Assembly: GCF_001937195.1 (NCBI RefSeq)
Contig: NZ_MSDO01000003.1
Span: 62,001 to 126,000, forward strand
Source: Salinicola socius
Lineage (GTDB): Bacteria; Pseudomonadota; Gammaproteobacteria; Pseudomonadales; Halomonadaceae
Length of the DNA: 64,000 bases
Direction: 5' to 3'
Shown piece after piece: positions 29,664 to 40,844 of the stretch. The number at the start of each line of letters is the position of its first letter. Position 1 is the stretch's first letter. A program made the translations under genes and the position numbers. Below the pieces are notes generated by a model. That model did not search any database, was not told the origin of the DNA, and was given only the letters and a program-made list of their open reading frames with translations.

Positions 29664-32600
29664 ATGACTGCCATTACCGCCACTCCCTCGCCCGATGCAT
29701 TGAGTCAGGCGCTGAGACAGACGCTTGGTGAACGCATCGTGATTCTCGATGGTGGCATGGGCACGATGCTGCAGGATTATCGTCTCGAGGAAGCGGATTT
29801 TCGCGGCGCGCGCTTCGCTGACTGGCCCAGTGAACTCAAGGGCAACAACGATCTGCTGACGCTTTCGCGACCGGATATCGTCGAATCCATCCATCGCGCC
29901 TACCTGGAAGCTGGCGCCGATATCGTCGAGACCAACACCTTCAACAGCACCCGGCTGTCGCAGTCGGACTACGGCATGGAATCGCTGACGGCGGAGCTCA
30001 ATCGCGAGGCGGCCCGCCTGGCACGGGAAGTGTGCGACGCCGTGGCCTCGGAAACCGGCGTTCCACGCTTTGTCGCCGGCGTATTGGGCCCGACCTCGCG
30101 CACCGCGTCGCTGTCGCCGGACGTCAACGACCCGGCCCGGCGTAACGTCACCTTCGATCAACTGCGTGACAACTACATCGAAGCCGCCACGGCGCTGATC
30201 GAAGGCGGCGCCGATCTGATCCTGATCGAGACGATCTTCGATACGCTCAACGCCAAGGCCGCCATCTACGCCCTCGAGGCGCTGTTCGAAACGCGTGGCG
30301 AGCGCCTGCCGGTGATGATCTCCGGCACCATCACCGATGCTTCCGGGCGCACGCTCTCCGGCCAGACCACCGAGGCGTTCTGGAACGCCGTGCGTCACGC
30401 GCAGCCGTTCTCGGTGGGCCTCAACTGTGCGCTAGGCGCTGAAGAGCTCAGACCCTATCTGCAGGAACTTTCCGCCAAGGCCGACACTTTCGTGTCCGCC
30501 CACCCCAATGCGGGCCTGCCCAACGAATTCGGCGAATACGACCAGACCGCCGAGGAAATGGCCGAGATCGTTCGCGAGTTCGCCGCAAGCGGCTTGATCA
30601 ACGTCATCGGTGGCTGCTGCGGTACCACGCCGGAGCACATAGCAGCCGTCAAGCGCGCCGTCGACGGGGTCGTGCCACGGGCCATCCCCGAGCGCCCCGC
30701 CGCCTGCCGACTCTCCGGCCTCGAGCCGTTCAACATCGAGGCGGATTCGCTGTTCGTCAACGTCGGCGAGCGCACCAACGTGACCGGCTCGGCGCGCTTC
30801 AAACGCCTGATTCAGGAAGAGGATTACACCACTGCCCTGGAGGTCGCCCTCGAGCAGGTCGAGAACGGCGCCCAGGTGATCGACATCAACATGGACGAAG
30901 GCATGCTGGAGTCCGAGGAAGCGATGGTGCGTTTCCTCAACCTGATCGCAGGCGAACCCGATATCGCCCGTGTCCCGATCATGGTCGACTCGTCGAAGTG
31001 GTCGATCATCGAGGCCGGCCTCAAGTGCATTCAGGGCAAGGCGATCGTCAATTCGATCTCGCTGAAGGAAGGCGAAGCCGCGTTTCGCCATCAGGCCAAC
31101 GAGTGCCGACGTCACGGTGCCGCCATCGTGGTGATGGCATTCGACGAGCAGGGTCAGGCCGATACCTTCGCGCGCAAGACCGAAATCTGCCAGCGCGCCT
31201 ATCGATTGCTGGTCGACGATATCGGATTCCCGGCCGAGGACATCATCTTCGATCCCAATATCTTCGCTATCGCCACCGGGATCGAGGAACACAACAACTA
31301 CGCTGTCGATTTCATCGAAGCGACCCAGTGGATTCACGAGAACCTGCCCCACGCGATGATTTCGGGTGGGGTTTCCAACGTCTCGTTCTCATTTCGCGGC
31401 AATAACGCGGTGCGCGAAGCGATCCATTCGGTGTTCCTCTATCACGCCATCAAGGCAGGCATGTCGATGGGGATCGTCAACGCCGGCCAGCTGGCCGTCT
31501 ACGATGATCTGCCGACCGAGCTGCGCGAAGCCGTCGAGGATGTCGTGCTCAACCGCCGCGACGACGGCACGGAAAGACTACTGGACGTCGCCGAACGCTA
31601 TCGTCAGAACGGAGGGGGCGATGGCAGCGGCGCGGCAAAGAAAGAAGATCTCGAATGGCGCAGCTGGGAGGTCAACAAGCGGATCGAGCACGCCCTGGTC
31701 AAGGGGATCACCGCTTATATCGAAGCCGATACCGAGGAGGCCCGCGCGGCCGCCGATCGCCCGATCGAGGTGATCGAAGGCCCGCTGATGGATGGCATGA
31801 ACGTGGTCGGCGACCTGTTCGGTGCCGGCAAGATGTTCCTGCCCCAGGTGGTCAAGTCCGCCCGCGTGATGAAGCAGGCCGTCGCCTACCTCATCCCGTA
31901 CATCGAGGCGGAAAAGTCCGGCGAGGTGCAGTCCAAGGGCAAGATCGTGATGGCGACGGTCAAGGGCGACGTGCACGATATCGGCAAGAACATCGTCGGC
32001 GTGGTGTTGCAGTGCAACAACTACGATGTGATCGACCTTGGCGTGATGGTCCCCACCGAGAAGATCCTCAAGACCGCACGGGAGGAAAACGCCGACATCA
32101 TCGGCCTGTCCGGCCTGATCACCCCCTCGCTCGACGAGATGGTTCACGTCGCCAAGGAGATGAAGCGTCAAGGCTTCCAGTTGCCGCTGCTGATCGGCGG
32201 AGCGACCACCTCGAAGGCCCATACCGCGGTCAAGATCGCACCTCAGTACGATGAACCGGTGATCTACGTCAGCGACGCCTCCCGCGCCGTAGGCGTTGCC
32301 AGCCGACTGCTCTCGCCGACGCAGAAGCCGGCCTATTTTGCCGATATCCGGCAGGAGTACGACCAGGTCCGCGAGCGTAACGCCAAGCGTCGCCCCAAGG
32401 CTTCCGACCTGCCCTACGCTTCGGCCCGAGAGCGGCGCTTTCAGGTGGACTGGAACCATTTCGAACCGATCAAGCCGATCCAGCCAGGGATCACCGTGTT
32501 CGACGATTACGATCTCGACGAGCTCGTCGAGTTCATCGACTGGACGCCCTTCTTCATGACCTGGCAGCTGTCGGGCAAATATCCGCGGATTCTCGAGGAT

Positions 32601-33461
32601 GAGGTGGTCGGCGAAGCCGCTCGCAACCTGTTCCGCGATGCCCAGGTCATGCTGCGCAAGCTGATCGACGAGCGTCACATCCAGGCCCGTGGCGTGATCG
32701 GTCTGTGGCCCGCCAACAGCGTCGACGACGATGTCATCGAGGTCTATGCGGACGAGAATCGCGGAACGGTGGTCGAACGGCTTCATCATATTCGACAGCA
32801 GAGCACCAAGGGCCGCGACGGCATCTGCCATAGCCTGGCCGACTTCATCGCGCCGCGTTATCGAGAGAACGGAGAGCTCAGCGACAAGCTCGACTGGATC
32901 GGCGGATTCGCAGTGACCTCCGGCCACGGCGCCGACGAACTGGCCAAGCGTTACGAAGCCGCCGGTGACGACTACAATGCGATTCTGGTTCAGGCGCTGT
33001 CCGATCGTCTGGCGGAAGCCTTTGCCGAACGGTTGCACGAACGCGTGCGCAAGGAGTTCTGGGGATACGTTCCGGAAGAAACACTGGACAATGACGCCCT
33101 GATTGCCGAGAAATATCAGGGTATCCGCCCCGCCCCCGGCTATCCGGCGTGTCCGGATCATACCGAGAAGGCCACCCTGTTCCGGCTGCTGGATGCCTCG
33201 GCCCATACCGGTATCATCCTGACCGACAGTTTCGCCATGTGGCCGGCGGCAGCGGTGTCGGGCTGGTATTTCGCCCACCCTCAGTCGAAATATTTCTCCA
33301 CCGGCAAGATCGGCCGCGATCAGGTCGAGGTATTGGCGCGACACAAGGCGATGCCGCTGGCGGAGCTCGAACGGTGGCTGTCCCCCGTGCTCTCCTACGA
33401 TCCGGATGTCTCCGAAGCAGGTGACGATGAACGGGACCCAAGCTCGGCACTGGCATCGTGA
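29664..33461 (+). CDS. metH: Cobalamin-dependent methionine synthase MetH
   Basis: A 1265-residue four-module enzyme that methylates homocysteine using methyltetrahydrofolate and B12. The homocysteine domain carries the zinc ligands Cys255 (GLNC) and Cys318-Cys319 (GGCCGTT). It is followed by the pterin-binding domain ([13 protein letters not shown]), the B12 domain with the cobalt-ligand His771 in [11 protein letters not shown], and the C-terminal AdoMet activation domain with [15 protein letters not shown]. The ATG at 29664 has GGAGA upstream. I found no cobalamin riboswitch in the 258 nt between nfuA and metH. Confidence 0.97.
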   Translation: MTAITATPSPDALSQALRQTLGERIVILDGGMGTMLQDYRLEEADFRGARFADWPSELKGNNDLLTLSRPDIVESIHRAYLEAGADIVETNTFNSTRLSQSDYGMESLTAELNREAARLAREVCDAVASETGVPRFVAGVLGPTSRTASLSPDVNDPARRNVTFDQLRDNYIEAATALIEGGADLILIETIFDTLNAKAAIYALEALFETRGERLPVMISGTITDASGRTLSGQTTEAFWNAVRHAQPFSVGLNCALGAEELRPYLQELSAKADTFVSAHPNAGLPNEFGEYDQTAEEMAEIVREFAASGLINVIGGCCGTTPEHIAAVKRAVDGVVPRAIPERPAACRLSGLEPFNIEADSLFVNVGERTNVTGSARFKRLIQEEDYTTALEVALEQVENGAQVIDINMDEGMLESEEAMVRFLNLIAGEPDIARVPIMVDSSKWSIIEAGLKCIQGKAIVNSISLKEGEAAFRHQANECRRHGAAIVVMAFDEQGQADTFARKTEICQRAYRLLVDDIGFPAEDIIFDPNIFAIATGIEEHNNYAVDFIEATQWIHENLPHAMISGGVSNVSFSFRGNNAVREAIHSVFLYHAIKAGMSMGIVNAGQLAVYDDLPTELREAVEDVVLNRRDDGTERLLDVAERYRQNGGGDGSGAAKKEDLEWRSWEVNKRIEHALVKGITAYIEADTEEARAAADRPIEVIEGPLMDGMNVVGDLFGAGKMFLPQVVKSARVMKQAVAYLIPYIEAEKSGEVQSKGKIVMATVKGDVHDIGKNIVGVVLQCNNYDVIDLGVMVPTEKILKTAREENADIIGLSGLITPSLDEMVHVAKEMKRQGFQLPLLIGGATTSKAHTAVKIAPQYDEPVIYVSDASRAVGVASRLLSPTQKPAYFADIRQEYDQVRERNAKRRPKASDLPYASARERRFQVDWNHFEPIKPIQPGITVFDDYDLDELVEFIDWTPFFMTWQLSGKYPRILEDEVVGEAARNLFRDAQVMLRKLIDERHIQARGVIGLWPANSVDDDVIEVYADENRGTVVERLHHIRQQSTKGRDGICHSLADFIAPRYRENGELSDKLDWIGGFAVTSGHGADELAKRYEAAGDDYNAILVQALSDRLAEAFAERLHERVRKEFWGYVPEETLDNDALIAEKYQGIRPAPGYPACPDHTEKATLFRLLDASAHTGIILTDSFAMWPAAAVSGWYFAHPQSKYFSTGKIGRDQVEVLARHKAMPLAELERWLSPVLSYDPDVSEAGDDERDPSSALAS

Positions 33462-33502
33462 TCGCATGGCTGTAATAACGATAAAGCAATAAATTATGAG
33501 TA

Positions 33503-33523
33503 TTTATTCTTTTGTAGAATAAA
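33503..33523. promoter_or_regulatory. Inverted repeat and promoter-like region before the sulfite reductase
   Basis: TTTATTC (33503-33509) and GAATAAA (33517-33523) are perfect 7-bp arms around 7 nt, in an AT-rich stretch 56 nt before the sulfite reductase gene. A possible -35 TTATGA (33494-33499) and -10 TAGAAT (33515-33520) have a 15-nt spacer. A sulfur regulator such as CysB is plausible by context only. Confidence 0.4.
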
Positions 33524-33578
33524 GCGCCCGGGGTAAGGTGCACTCATTGGCAATCCATGACTAGCAGGATCAGGCCCG

Positions 33579-35234
33579 ATGTATCGCTACGATTCTTATG
33601 ACCAGACGCTCGTCGACGAGCGCGTTGCGCAGTTCCGTGACCAGATGGACCGCTATCTCGCCGGCAAGCTCGGCGAGGAGGAGTTTCGCCCGGTCCGGCT
33701 GCAGAATGGTCTCTACATTCAGCGCCATGCGCCGATGCTGCGTATCGCCATCCCCTACGGCATGTTGAGCAGCCATCAGCTACGCGCACTGGCGACCATC
33801 ACTCGTCGCTACGATCGCGGTTATGGCCACTTCACCACCCGTCAGAACCTGCAGCTCAACTGGCCGGCGCAGGAAGACGTGCCCGATATCCTGGCGGATC
33901 TCGCCAAGGTGCAGATGCACGCGATCCAGACCAGCGGCAACTGCATCCGCAATACCACCAGCGACCAGTTCGCGGGTATTGCCAAGGATGAAGTGGTCGA
34001 TCCACGCCCCTGGTGCGAGCTGATTCGTCAATGGTCCACGCTGCACCCTGAATTTGCCTATCTGCCGCGCAAGTTCAAGATTGCAGTCACCGGCGCCACC
34101 CATGACCGCGCTGCGATCCACGTTCACGACATCGGCCTTCGGCTGTTTTTGAACGACGACGGCGAGCTTCGCTTCCGCGTCCTCGCCGGCGGCGGCATGG
34201 GCCGCACGCCGATGATCGGCGAGGTGGTACGCGCCGATCTGCCCTGGCAGCATCTGCTGACCTATCTGGAAGCCATCGTTCGCGTCTACAACCAGTTCGG
34301 TCGTCGCGACAACAAGTTCAAGGCGCGGATCAAGATTCTGGTCAAGGCGCTGGGTGTCGAGGAGTTCGCCCGTCGCGTCGAAGCCGAATGGGCCCATCTC
34401 AAGGATGGTCCGCAGACGTTGAACGAAGGCGCGGTGGACGAAGCCAAGACCCACTTCCCCGAGCCCGAGCGCCGCCCGGTAGCGGAGTCGGCGATCGTTG
34501 CGTTTGATCAGCTGCGACAGAACAACCGAGCCTTCGCGCGATTCGTGACCAACAACGTCATGGATCACAAGGTGCCGGGTTACAAGGCGGTCACCCTGTC
34601 GTTGAAACGTCGCGAAGCGGCGCCGGGCGATATTACGGCAGACCAGATGGACGCCGTGGCCGATCTTGCCGAGACCTTCGGCTTCGGCGAACTCCGCGTT
34701 ACGCATGAACAGAACCTCGTTCTGTCCGACGTCCCCGTCGACGACCTCGAAACGCTATGGCAGAAACTCGACGCGCTGGGCATGGCCAATCCCACCGTGG
34801 GCACGCTCAACGATATCATCTGCTGCCCCGGCGGTGATTTCTGCTCGCTGGCCAATGCTGTCTCGATCCCCATTGCCCAGGCGATTCAGGAGCGCTTCGA
34901 GGATCTCGATTTTCTCTACGACCTCGGCCCGATCGACCTGAACATCTCCGGCTGCATGAACGCCTGCGGTCATCACCATGTCGGTAACATCGGTATCCTC
35001 GGTGTCGACAAGAAAGGCGAGGAGTACTACCAGATCTCGCTCGGCGGCAATGCCGACGACGATGTCTCGCTGGGCAAGATCCTGGGCCCTTCCTTCTACC
35101 GCGAAGACGTTCCCGGCGTCATCGACAAGGTCCTGCAGGTTTACGTCGAGAAGCGTCTGGATGAAGAGCGTTTCCTCGATACCTACCGCCGTGTCGGCCA
35201 CCAGGTTTTCAAGGAGCGTGTCTATGCAGCCTGA
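33579..35234 (+). CDS. cysI: Sulfite reductase hemoprotein (siroheme, 4Fe-4S)
   Basis: A 551-residue nitrite/sulfite reductase. The C-terminal half binds the 4Fe-4S cluster and siroheme through CCPGGDFC (C-X5-C) and SGCMNACGHHHVG (C-X3-C). Two ferredoxin-like half-domains precede siroheme-binding repeats (TTRQNLQLNWP and VTHEQNLVLSDVP). The type matches Pseudomonas aeruginosa PA1838, which sits next to a DUF934 gene just as here. It reduces sulfite to sulfide for cysteine synthesis. No cysJ flavoprotein is nearby, so the electron donor is unknown, perhaps ferredoxin. Confidence 0.9.
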   Translation: MYRYDSYDQTLVDERVAQFRDQMDRYLAGKLGEEEFRPVRLQNGLYIQRHAPMLRIAIPYGMLSSHQLRALATITRRYDRGYGHFTTRQNLQLNWPAQEDVPDILADLAKVQMHAIQTSGNCIRNTTSDQFAGIAKDEVVDPRPWCELIRQWSTLHPEFAYLPRKFKIAVTGATHDRAAIHVHDIGLRLFLNDDGELRFRVLAGGGMGRTPMIGEVVRADLPWQHLLTYLEAIVRVYNQFGRRDNKFKARIKILVKALGVEEFARRVEAEWAHLKDGPQTLNEGAVDEAKTHFPEPERRPVAESAIVAFDQLRQNNRAFARFVTNNVMDHKVPGYKAVTLSLKRREAAPGDITADQMDAVADLAETFGFGELRVTHEQNLVLSDVPVDDLETLWQKLDALGMANPTVGTLNDIICCPGGDFCSLANAVSIPIAQAIQERFEDLDFLYDLGPIDLNISGCMNACGHHHVGNIGILGVDKKGEEYYQISLGGNADDDVSLGKILGPSFYREDVPGVIDKVLQVYVEKRLDEERFLDTYRRVGHQVFKERVYAA

Positions 35235-35760
35235 ACAGGAACTTCAAGAGACTCAGGAAGCCGCCGTGGCCACGACGAGCGTATTGATCAAGCTGGGCCA
35301 GCAAGTGACCGATACCTGGGTGCTGTCGCGGGAAGAGGAGACCCTGCCGTCGACGCGTCCGGCCATCGTCCCGTTGGCGCTTTGGCAACAGCATGCGGAT
35401 CAGGACGACCTGGCCCCGTGGCTGCCGAGCGACACCGAGCTGACACCGGAACTGGTCGCTGAGCTGGAACAGACGGCACTGGTGGCGATCGATTTCCCCG
35501 CCTTCACCGATGGCCGTGGTTATACGCTGGCAAGACTGCTGCGGGAGCGTTTCGGATACGCCGGCGAAGTGCGCGCCATCGGCGATGTGCTGATCGATCA
35601 GCTCTACTACATGAGCCGCTGTGGCTTCGACGCGATGGCACTGCGCGCGGACCAGGAGCTCGAACCCGCCCTGAATGCACTGAAAGCGTTCAGCGTCAGC
35701 TATCAGCCAGCCGTGGACCTCGACGAGCCGCTGTTCGCTCGCCGCCTTCGGGAGCGGTAA
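35224..35760 (+). CDS. DUF934 protein, sulfite reductase partner
   Basis: A 178-residue DUF934 protein, recognised by AIDFPAFTDGRGYTLARLLRER and GDVLIDQLYYMSRCGFDA. Genes of this family almost always follow this type of sulfite reductase, suggesting an accessory or electron-transfer role, but the biochemical function is not established. Its ATG at 35224 lies inside the end of cysI (11-nt overlap), so translation is probably coupled. Confidence 0.87.
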   Translation: MQPEQELQETQEAAVATTSVLIKLGQQVTDTWVLSREEETLPSTRPAIVPLALWQQHADQDDLAPWLPSDTELTPELVAELEQTALVAIDFPAFTDGRGYTLARLLRERFGYAGEVRAIGDVLIDQLYYMSRCGFDAMALRADQELEPALNALKAFSVSYQPAVDLDEPLFARRLRER

Positions 35761-35790
35761 GCCAATCGCGACGGCGCATGCTTGCAAACC

Positions 35791-35816
35791 ATGACCCCGG
35801 CTTCGGCCGGGGTCAT
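35791..35816. terminator. Strong hairpin with UUCG tetraloop after DUF934
   Basis: ATGACCCCGGC (35791-35801) pairs perfectly over 11 bp with GCCGGGGTCAT (35806-35816) around TTCG, the very stable C(UUCG)G loop. It lies between the DUF934 gene and the convergent smrA. There is no good T-run, so it may act as an RNA-stabilising 3' end as much as a terminator. Confidence 0.6.
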
Positions 35817-35852
35817 TGCATCGCACGGTTCCTCCGTCAATCGTCGGCCTTT

Positions 35853-36452
35853 TCAGCCACGGCGTTTCTGCTGGCGCTCGCGATTGCGAGATCTTGCTCG
35901 TTCGGACTTGCGCAACATCACGAAGGTCGCCCCGATGCTGCCCTGTCGAGCCGGTGCCGAGCTGAACGCCTGAACCGGCTCGAGCTGCTGGAGCCAATGA
36001 CTCAGATAGGAACGCACGATATTGGAGTGCCCATCGTCCTCGCGGGAGCGCCCGTGAACGATGAGGACGCTGCGTAGATCGTGCTCGTAGGCATCGCGCA
36101 CGAAACCGAATACGGCGCGGCGACACTCGATCACCGGCATGCGCATGATGTGCAGACGTGCCTCGGCATCGTAACCGCCGTGGCGCAATCGCTCGAGCAC
36201 GCCGAGCTGAATGCCGTCCCGGCGAAACTCGATCGGATCGTGCGCGCCAATCAGATCGACGAACTCATCCGAGAGGAAATCGCGTTCGTCACGGCTGGTT
36301 TGCTGGGCGCTCTCGCGGCGTGCCAACTGAGCATCGGAGGGTGACGTCTGATTCCGGGCCAGCGCGATCTTGTCCCGGCTCTTCGTAAGAGGTTGCACAT
36401 CGTTACCCAAGGCTTCGCGGAATGCCTGGTAGTCGTCGGCGGCGTAACTCAT
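35853..36452 (-). CDS. smrA: Smr-domain DNA endonuclease SmrA
   Basis: A 199-residue protein with a C-terminal Smr domain, as in E. coli SmrA/YdaL. The N-terminal part is basic and charged. The Smr core is seen in MPVIECRRAVFGFVRDAYEHDLRSVLIVHGRS, with the LDLHG-like strand replaced by EARLHIM upstream, and ends with HWLQQLEPVQAFSSAPARQGSIGATFV. Bacterial Smr proteins are nicking nucleases; the physiological role here is open. The Lys/Arg-rich C-terminus may bind nucleic acid. Confidence 0.82.
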   Translation of the reverse strand: MSYAADDYQAFREALGNDVQPLTKSRDKIALARNQTSPSDAQLARRESAQQTSRDERDFLSDEFVDLIGAHDPIEFRRDGIQLGVLERLRHGGYDAEARLHIMRMPVIECRRAVFGFVRDAYEHDLRSVLIVHGRSREDDGHSNIVRSYLSHWLQQLEPVQAFSSAPARQGSIGATFVMLRKSERARSRNRERQQKRRG

Positions 36453-36624
36453 GATGGCGTTCCTCCGGCAATAACGTCGTTAGCGCTTCGACTTCAAATG
36501 CTAGCATGGGGTTCAAGACCGTATTCAACGGCGTGTCGTCCATCCCGACAACATAACGCACCGAGCCCCGGTGCAGGCTGTTCTGACAGTCTCTCGACCT
36601 AATCCACGTAGATCAGGATTGTTC

Positions 36625-37053
36625 ATGATACGACGTCTTTTCAAGTGGCTGGCCGTGTTGTCGATCGCGGGTATCGCCATCGCCGCCGGCGGCTTCTGGT
36701 ACACCTTCATGAGTCCCTATGGTTACCACCCCGCGGAGCCGGCGATCATCGACGAGCGGATCCCGGAGCAGGACGTCTTCGTCTACGGCACGTTGCGCTA
36801 CGACTGGCTGCGCTGGATCATCATGGGTACACCGGCCGAGACGCGCGAGGCAACGCTCAAGGGTTATCGACGTCAGGATCTCGATATCCAGCCACAAGCG
36901 GGCGCCGAGGTGACGGGTGAAGTTCTCACCGTCACTCCCGATGCCCTGAAGGCTCTGGACCGCTATGAACGTCTCGGGGTCCGCTACACGCGCGAAAGCG
37001 TCAAGCTCGAGAACGGTGATACCGCCTGGGTCTACAAGCGCTTGCCGGAATGA
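36625..37053 (+). CDS. Membrane-anchored gamma-glutamylcyclotransferase-like protein
   Basis: A 142-residue protein with an N-terminal membrane anchor (about residues 8-28) followed by a GGCT/AIG2-like domain. The fold signature VFVYGTLRYDWLR and LDRYERLGVRYTRESV with a likely catalytic acid are visible. Soluble relatives cleave gamma-glutamyl compounds; the anchor would put this domain outside the cytoplasm, which is less usual. AGGA precedes ATG 36625. The substrate is unknown. Confidence 0.78.
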   Translation: MIRRLFKWLAVLSIAGIAIAAGGFWYTFMSPYGYHPAEPAIIDERIPEQDVFVYGTLRYDWLRWIIMGTPAETREATLKGYRRQDLDIQPQAGAEVTGEVLTVTPDALKALDRYERLGVRYTRESVKLENGDTAWVYKRLPE

Positions 37054-37165
37054 GCTCGAGCAGGCGTACCCGGGGCGATAATTGAGGCCACCTCGTAACA
37101 ACCGCTACAATGCGGGCCTGCCCTGCCGAAACCGCCGTACCGCCATAGAAGGTTCTGCCATACCG

Positions 37166-38554
<1,389 letters not shown>

Positions 38555-38558
<4 letters not shown>

Positions 38559-39811
38559 GGCTTTCTTCCATCCTGATCCTGGCTATGCTGACCCTCAGCG
38601 TGGCCTGCAACCTGATCGGCTGGCCGATCTGGCCGGCGGCGATACTGGCCTGGCTGGCAACGTTACGACTTTTCCGAACGCTGCCACGAACCGCGCGGCG
38701 GCAGGCCGGAACGCTATTTGCCGCCGGCCTGCTGCTATGGGGAGTCGCGCTGATTCGCGGAACCCCCTATCCCCTGCTGAACGCGCTGACCATCAACCAG
38801 TCGCTGCTGATGATGTTCGCCGGGGTCAGCTTTCTGACCATGGCCACACCCAGAGTCAGCAGCGACCACCAGCAGCCGGGGAGCATGGTCGGTACCATGC
38901 TGGGGGCGCATCTGTTCGGCGCGGCCATCAATCTTTCCGTGGTCTTTCTGTTCGGCGAACGCATGCAGCGTGACGGAAAACTGACGCGGTCGCAGGCGCT
39001 CATCGTCGGGCGTGGATTCACCGCCGCCGCGGCCTGGTCGCCGTTTTTCGTTGCGATGGGCGTGGCTCTGACCTACGCACCGGGGCTCGACTACTTGAGC
39101 CTGTTGCCCTGGGGACTTCTGGCGGCCGCGCTGCTTCTGATCCTCAACTGGATCGATGTCTGGCGATTGAAGGCCCCGTTCATCGGCTATCCCATCGAGA
39201 AAAGCGCACTACTAATGCCCTGCGCGCTGGCAGTCGTGGTGGTCACGCTGCATCTGCTCTCGCCGAGTCTTTCCATTCCACTGATCATCGCCATCGTTGC
39301 CCCGCTGTTCTCGTTCCTCCTGATGCCACGCGACAATCGGCGCGAGCGAATGCACCACCAGTTCACCCACGGATTGCAGCGCCTGGCGCCTCAATTCGCG
39401 CTGTTTTTGGGCGCTGGCGTCATCTCTACCGGACTGGCGGCGCTGCTGGCCAGTCTCCCCGACGGACTCGATTTGCCGATCGATCATTTCGGCCACTGGC
39501 ATGCCTGGTTCGCGCTCGGCCTGATCGTGGTTATCTCCTTTACCGGTATCCATCCGCTGATCGGCATTGCCACGCTGGCGCCGCTGATCGCCCCGCTGCA
39601 TCCTGACCCTACCCTGCTCGGCATGCTGTTCCTGATGTGCTGGGCGCTGGGAACCGGCAGCAGTCCGCTGTCCGGCAGCAATCTGGCCATCTGCGTGCGC
39701 TATCAGATTGCCGTTCGAGACATGCTGCGCTGGAATCTGCCCTACGCCGTTCTCGGCTGGGGCTGTTGCGGCGTCGTACTGGCGCTTCACGCCGCGCTAG
39801 GCTTTGTCTGA
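38555..39811 (+). CDS. Multi-pass membrane protein, unknown transporter type
   Basis: A 418-residue protein with about ten to twelve hydrophobic helices and few charges outside the loops. The C-terminal half has GIHPLIGIATLAPLIAPL and WALGTGSSPLSGSNLAICVRY, reminiscent of ion-transporter-superfamily permeases (DctM or CitMHS type), but I cannot place it in a named family. It overlaps the DUF2069 gene (ATGA). The last three residues (GFV) and the stop codon come from the end of a MITE-like element starting at 39801; without the element the reading would end ALA-stop. Confidence 0.65.
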
Positions 39812-39982
39812 AAAGTCGACGAGCGAGGGTAAGACCGGGGCGCGTAGCCAAGGCAAAAATCGGCGCAGACGGACCGGGCTGGCGTACCAGTTTACGGGGT
39901 GTCAATGAGCATCTTGATCGGACTGGCGCACCAGCCGTTTTTTAACGCCGCATGGGCAAGCACGGTATTTTTCAGACATAGC
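39801..39982. mobile_element. MITE-like element, copy 1 (182 bp)
   Basis: The left end GCTTTGTCTGAAAA (39801) and the right end, read in reverse, GCTATGTCTGAAAA (39982) are inverted repeats with one mismatch. CTAG flanks both sides (39797-39800 and 39983-39986), matching the 4-bp YTAR target duplication of IS5-group elements. It has no transposase gene. A related 138-bp copy lies at 54526-54663; this one has 44 extra bp that repeat an internal segment ending CTGGCGCACCAG. Confidence 0.82.
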
Positions 39983-40073
39983 CTAGCCTAATGGTTGAGA
40001 CACAAAGGCACCCTCAATCAGAGGCTCGGGTTACACTGGCCTTCATTCACAGCGTCCGCACGGAGAACCACTG

Positions 40074-40721
40074 ATGAGCGACCTCGCCGGTATGCGACGA
40101 GACTACGAGGGCGAAGCTCTGGCGCCGGAACATACGCCCGATACGCCACTTTCCCTGTTCGAAGCGTGGCTGGAACAGGCCACCGAGAGCGAAGGGCTGG
40201 ATGCCAACGCCATGACCCTGGCAACGGTCGATAGCGAAGGACACCCTCACGCACGCATCGTGCTGTTGAAGGGATTCGACTCGCAGGGCTTTCGCTTCTA
40301 CACCAACTATCAGAGTCAGAAAGGCAATGAGCTGGCCCACGTCCCCAGTGCGGCTCTGGTGTTCTGGTGGCCGGCGCTCCAGCGCCAGGTTCGCGTCGAA
40401 GGCAACGTCGAGAGGGTCGACGCCCAGCAGTCGGACGATTACTTCGCCGGCCGCCCGCGCAAGAGCCAGCTAGCCGCCTGGGTTTCGCAGCAAAGCGTCG
40501 AAATACCCAACCGTGACTGGATGAGAGAACGCCTGTCGCGTTTCGAACAGGTCTACAAGGATCAGGACGTGGAGAGACCGCCACATTGGGGCGGCTATCT
40601 TCTGGTGCCCCACACGATCGAATTCTGGCAGGGACAGCGTAGCCGGCTGCACGATCGCGTGCGCTACACGCGCCGAGACAGCCAGGCAACGGAGTGGCAT
40701 CGCACCCGCCTGGCGCCCTGA
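40074..40721 (+). CDS. pdxH: Pyridoxamine 5'-phosphate oxidase
   Basis: A 215-residue FMN enzyme that makes pyridoxal 5'-phosphate. It has the N-terminal MRRDYEGEAL, ARIVLLKGFDSQGFRFYTNYQSQKG for FMN binding and the C-terminal EFWQGQRSRLHDRVRYTR with substrate-binding residues. The gene starts 91 nt after the MITE-like element and ends before a clear terminator. Confidence 0.95.
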   Translation: MSDLAGMRRDYEGEALAPEHTPDTPLSLFEAWLEQATESEGLDANAMTLATVDSEGHPHARIVLLKGFDSQGFRFYTNYQSQKGNELAHVPSAALVFWWPALQRQVRVEGNVERVDAQQSDDYFAGRPRKSQLAAWVSQQSVEIPNRDWMRERLSRFEQVYKDQDVERPPHWGGYLLVPHTIEFWQGQRSRLHDRVRYTRRDSQATEWHRTRLAP

Positions 40722-40773
40722 CTCAGGACGAGTGCCGCCTAACGGCTAACTTGCGTGATCGCTGAACGCAGAG

Positions 40774-40804
40774 ACGCCCGGCCATGAGACCGGGCGTTCT
40801 TTTC
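40774..40804 (+). terminator. Terminator after pdxH
   Basis: ACGCCCGG (40774-40781) and CCGGGCGT (40790-40797) form the stem with an 8-nt loop, followed by TCTTTTC. It lies between pdxH and the convergent betaine-binding gene. Confidence 0.8.
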
Positions 40805-40844
40805 ACGACACATGAAATGTGGTCGACGGTCGATATCCGCTTCG

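Noticed and set aside
31578-33467. 629-codon open frame antisense to metH
   Set aside because: It mirrors the well-conserved MetH coding sequence; long antisense frames are expected in GC-rich genes.
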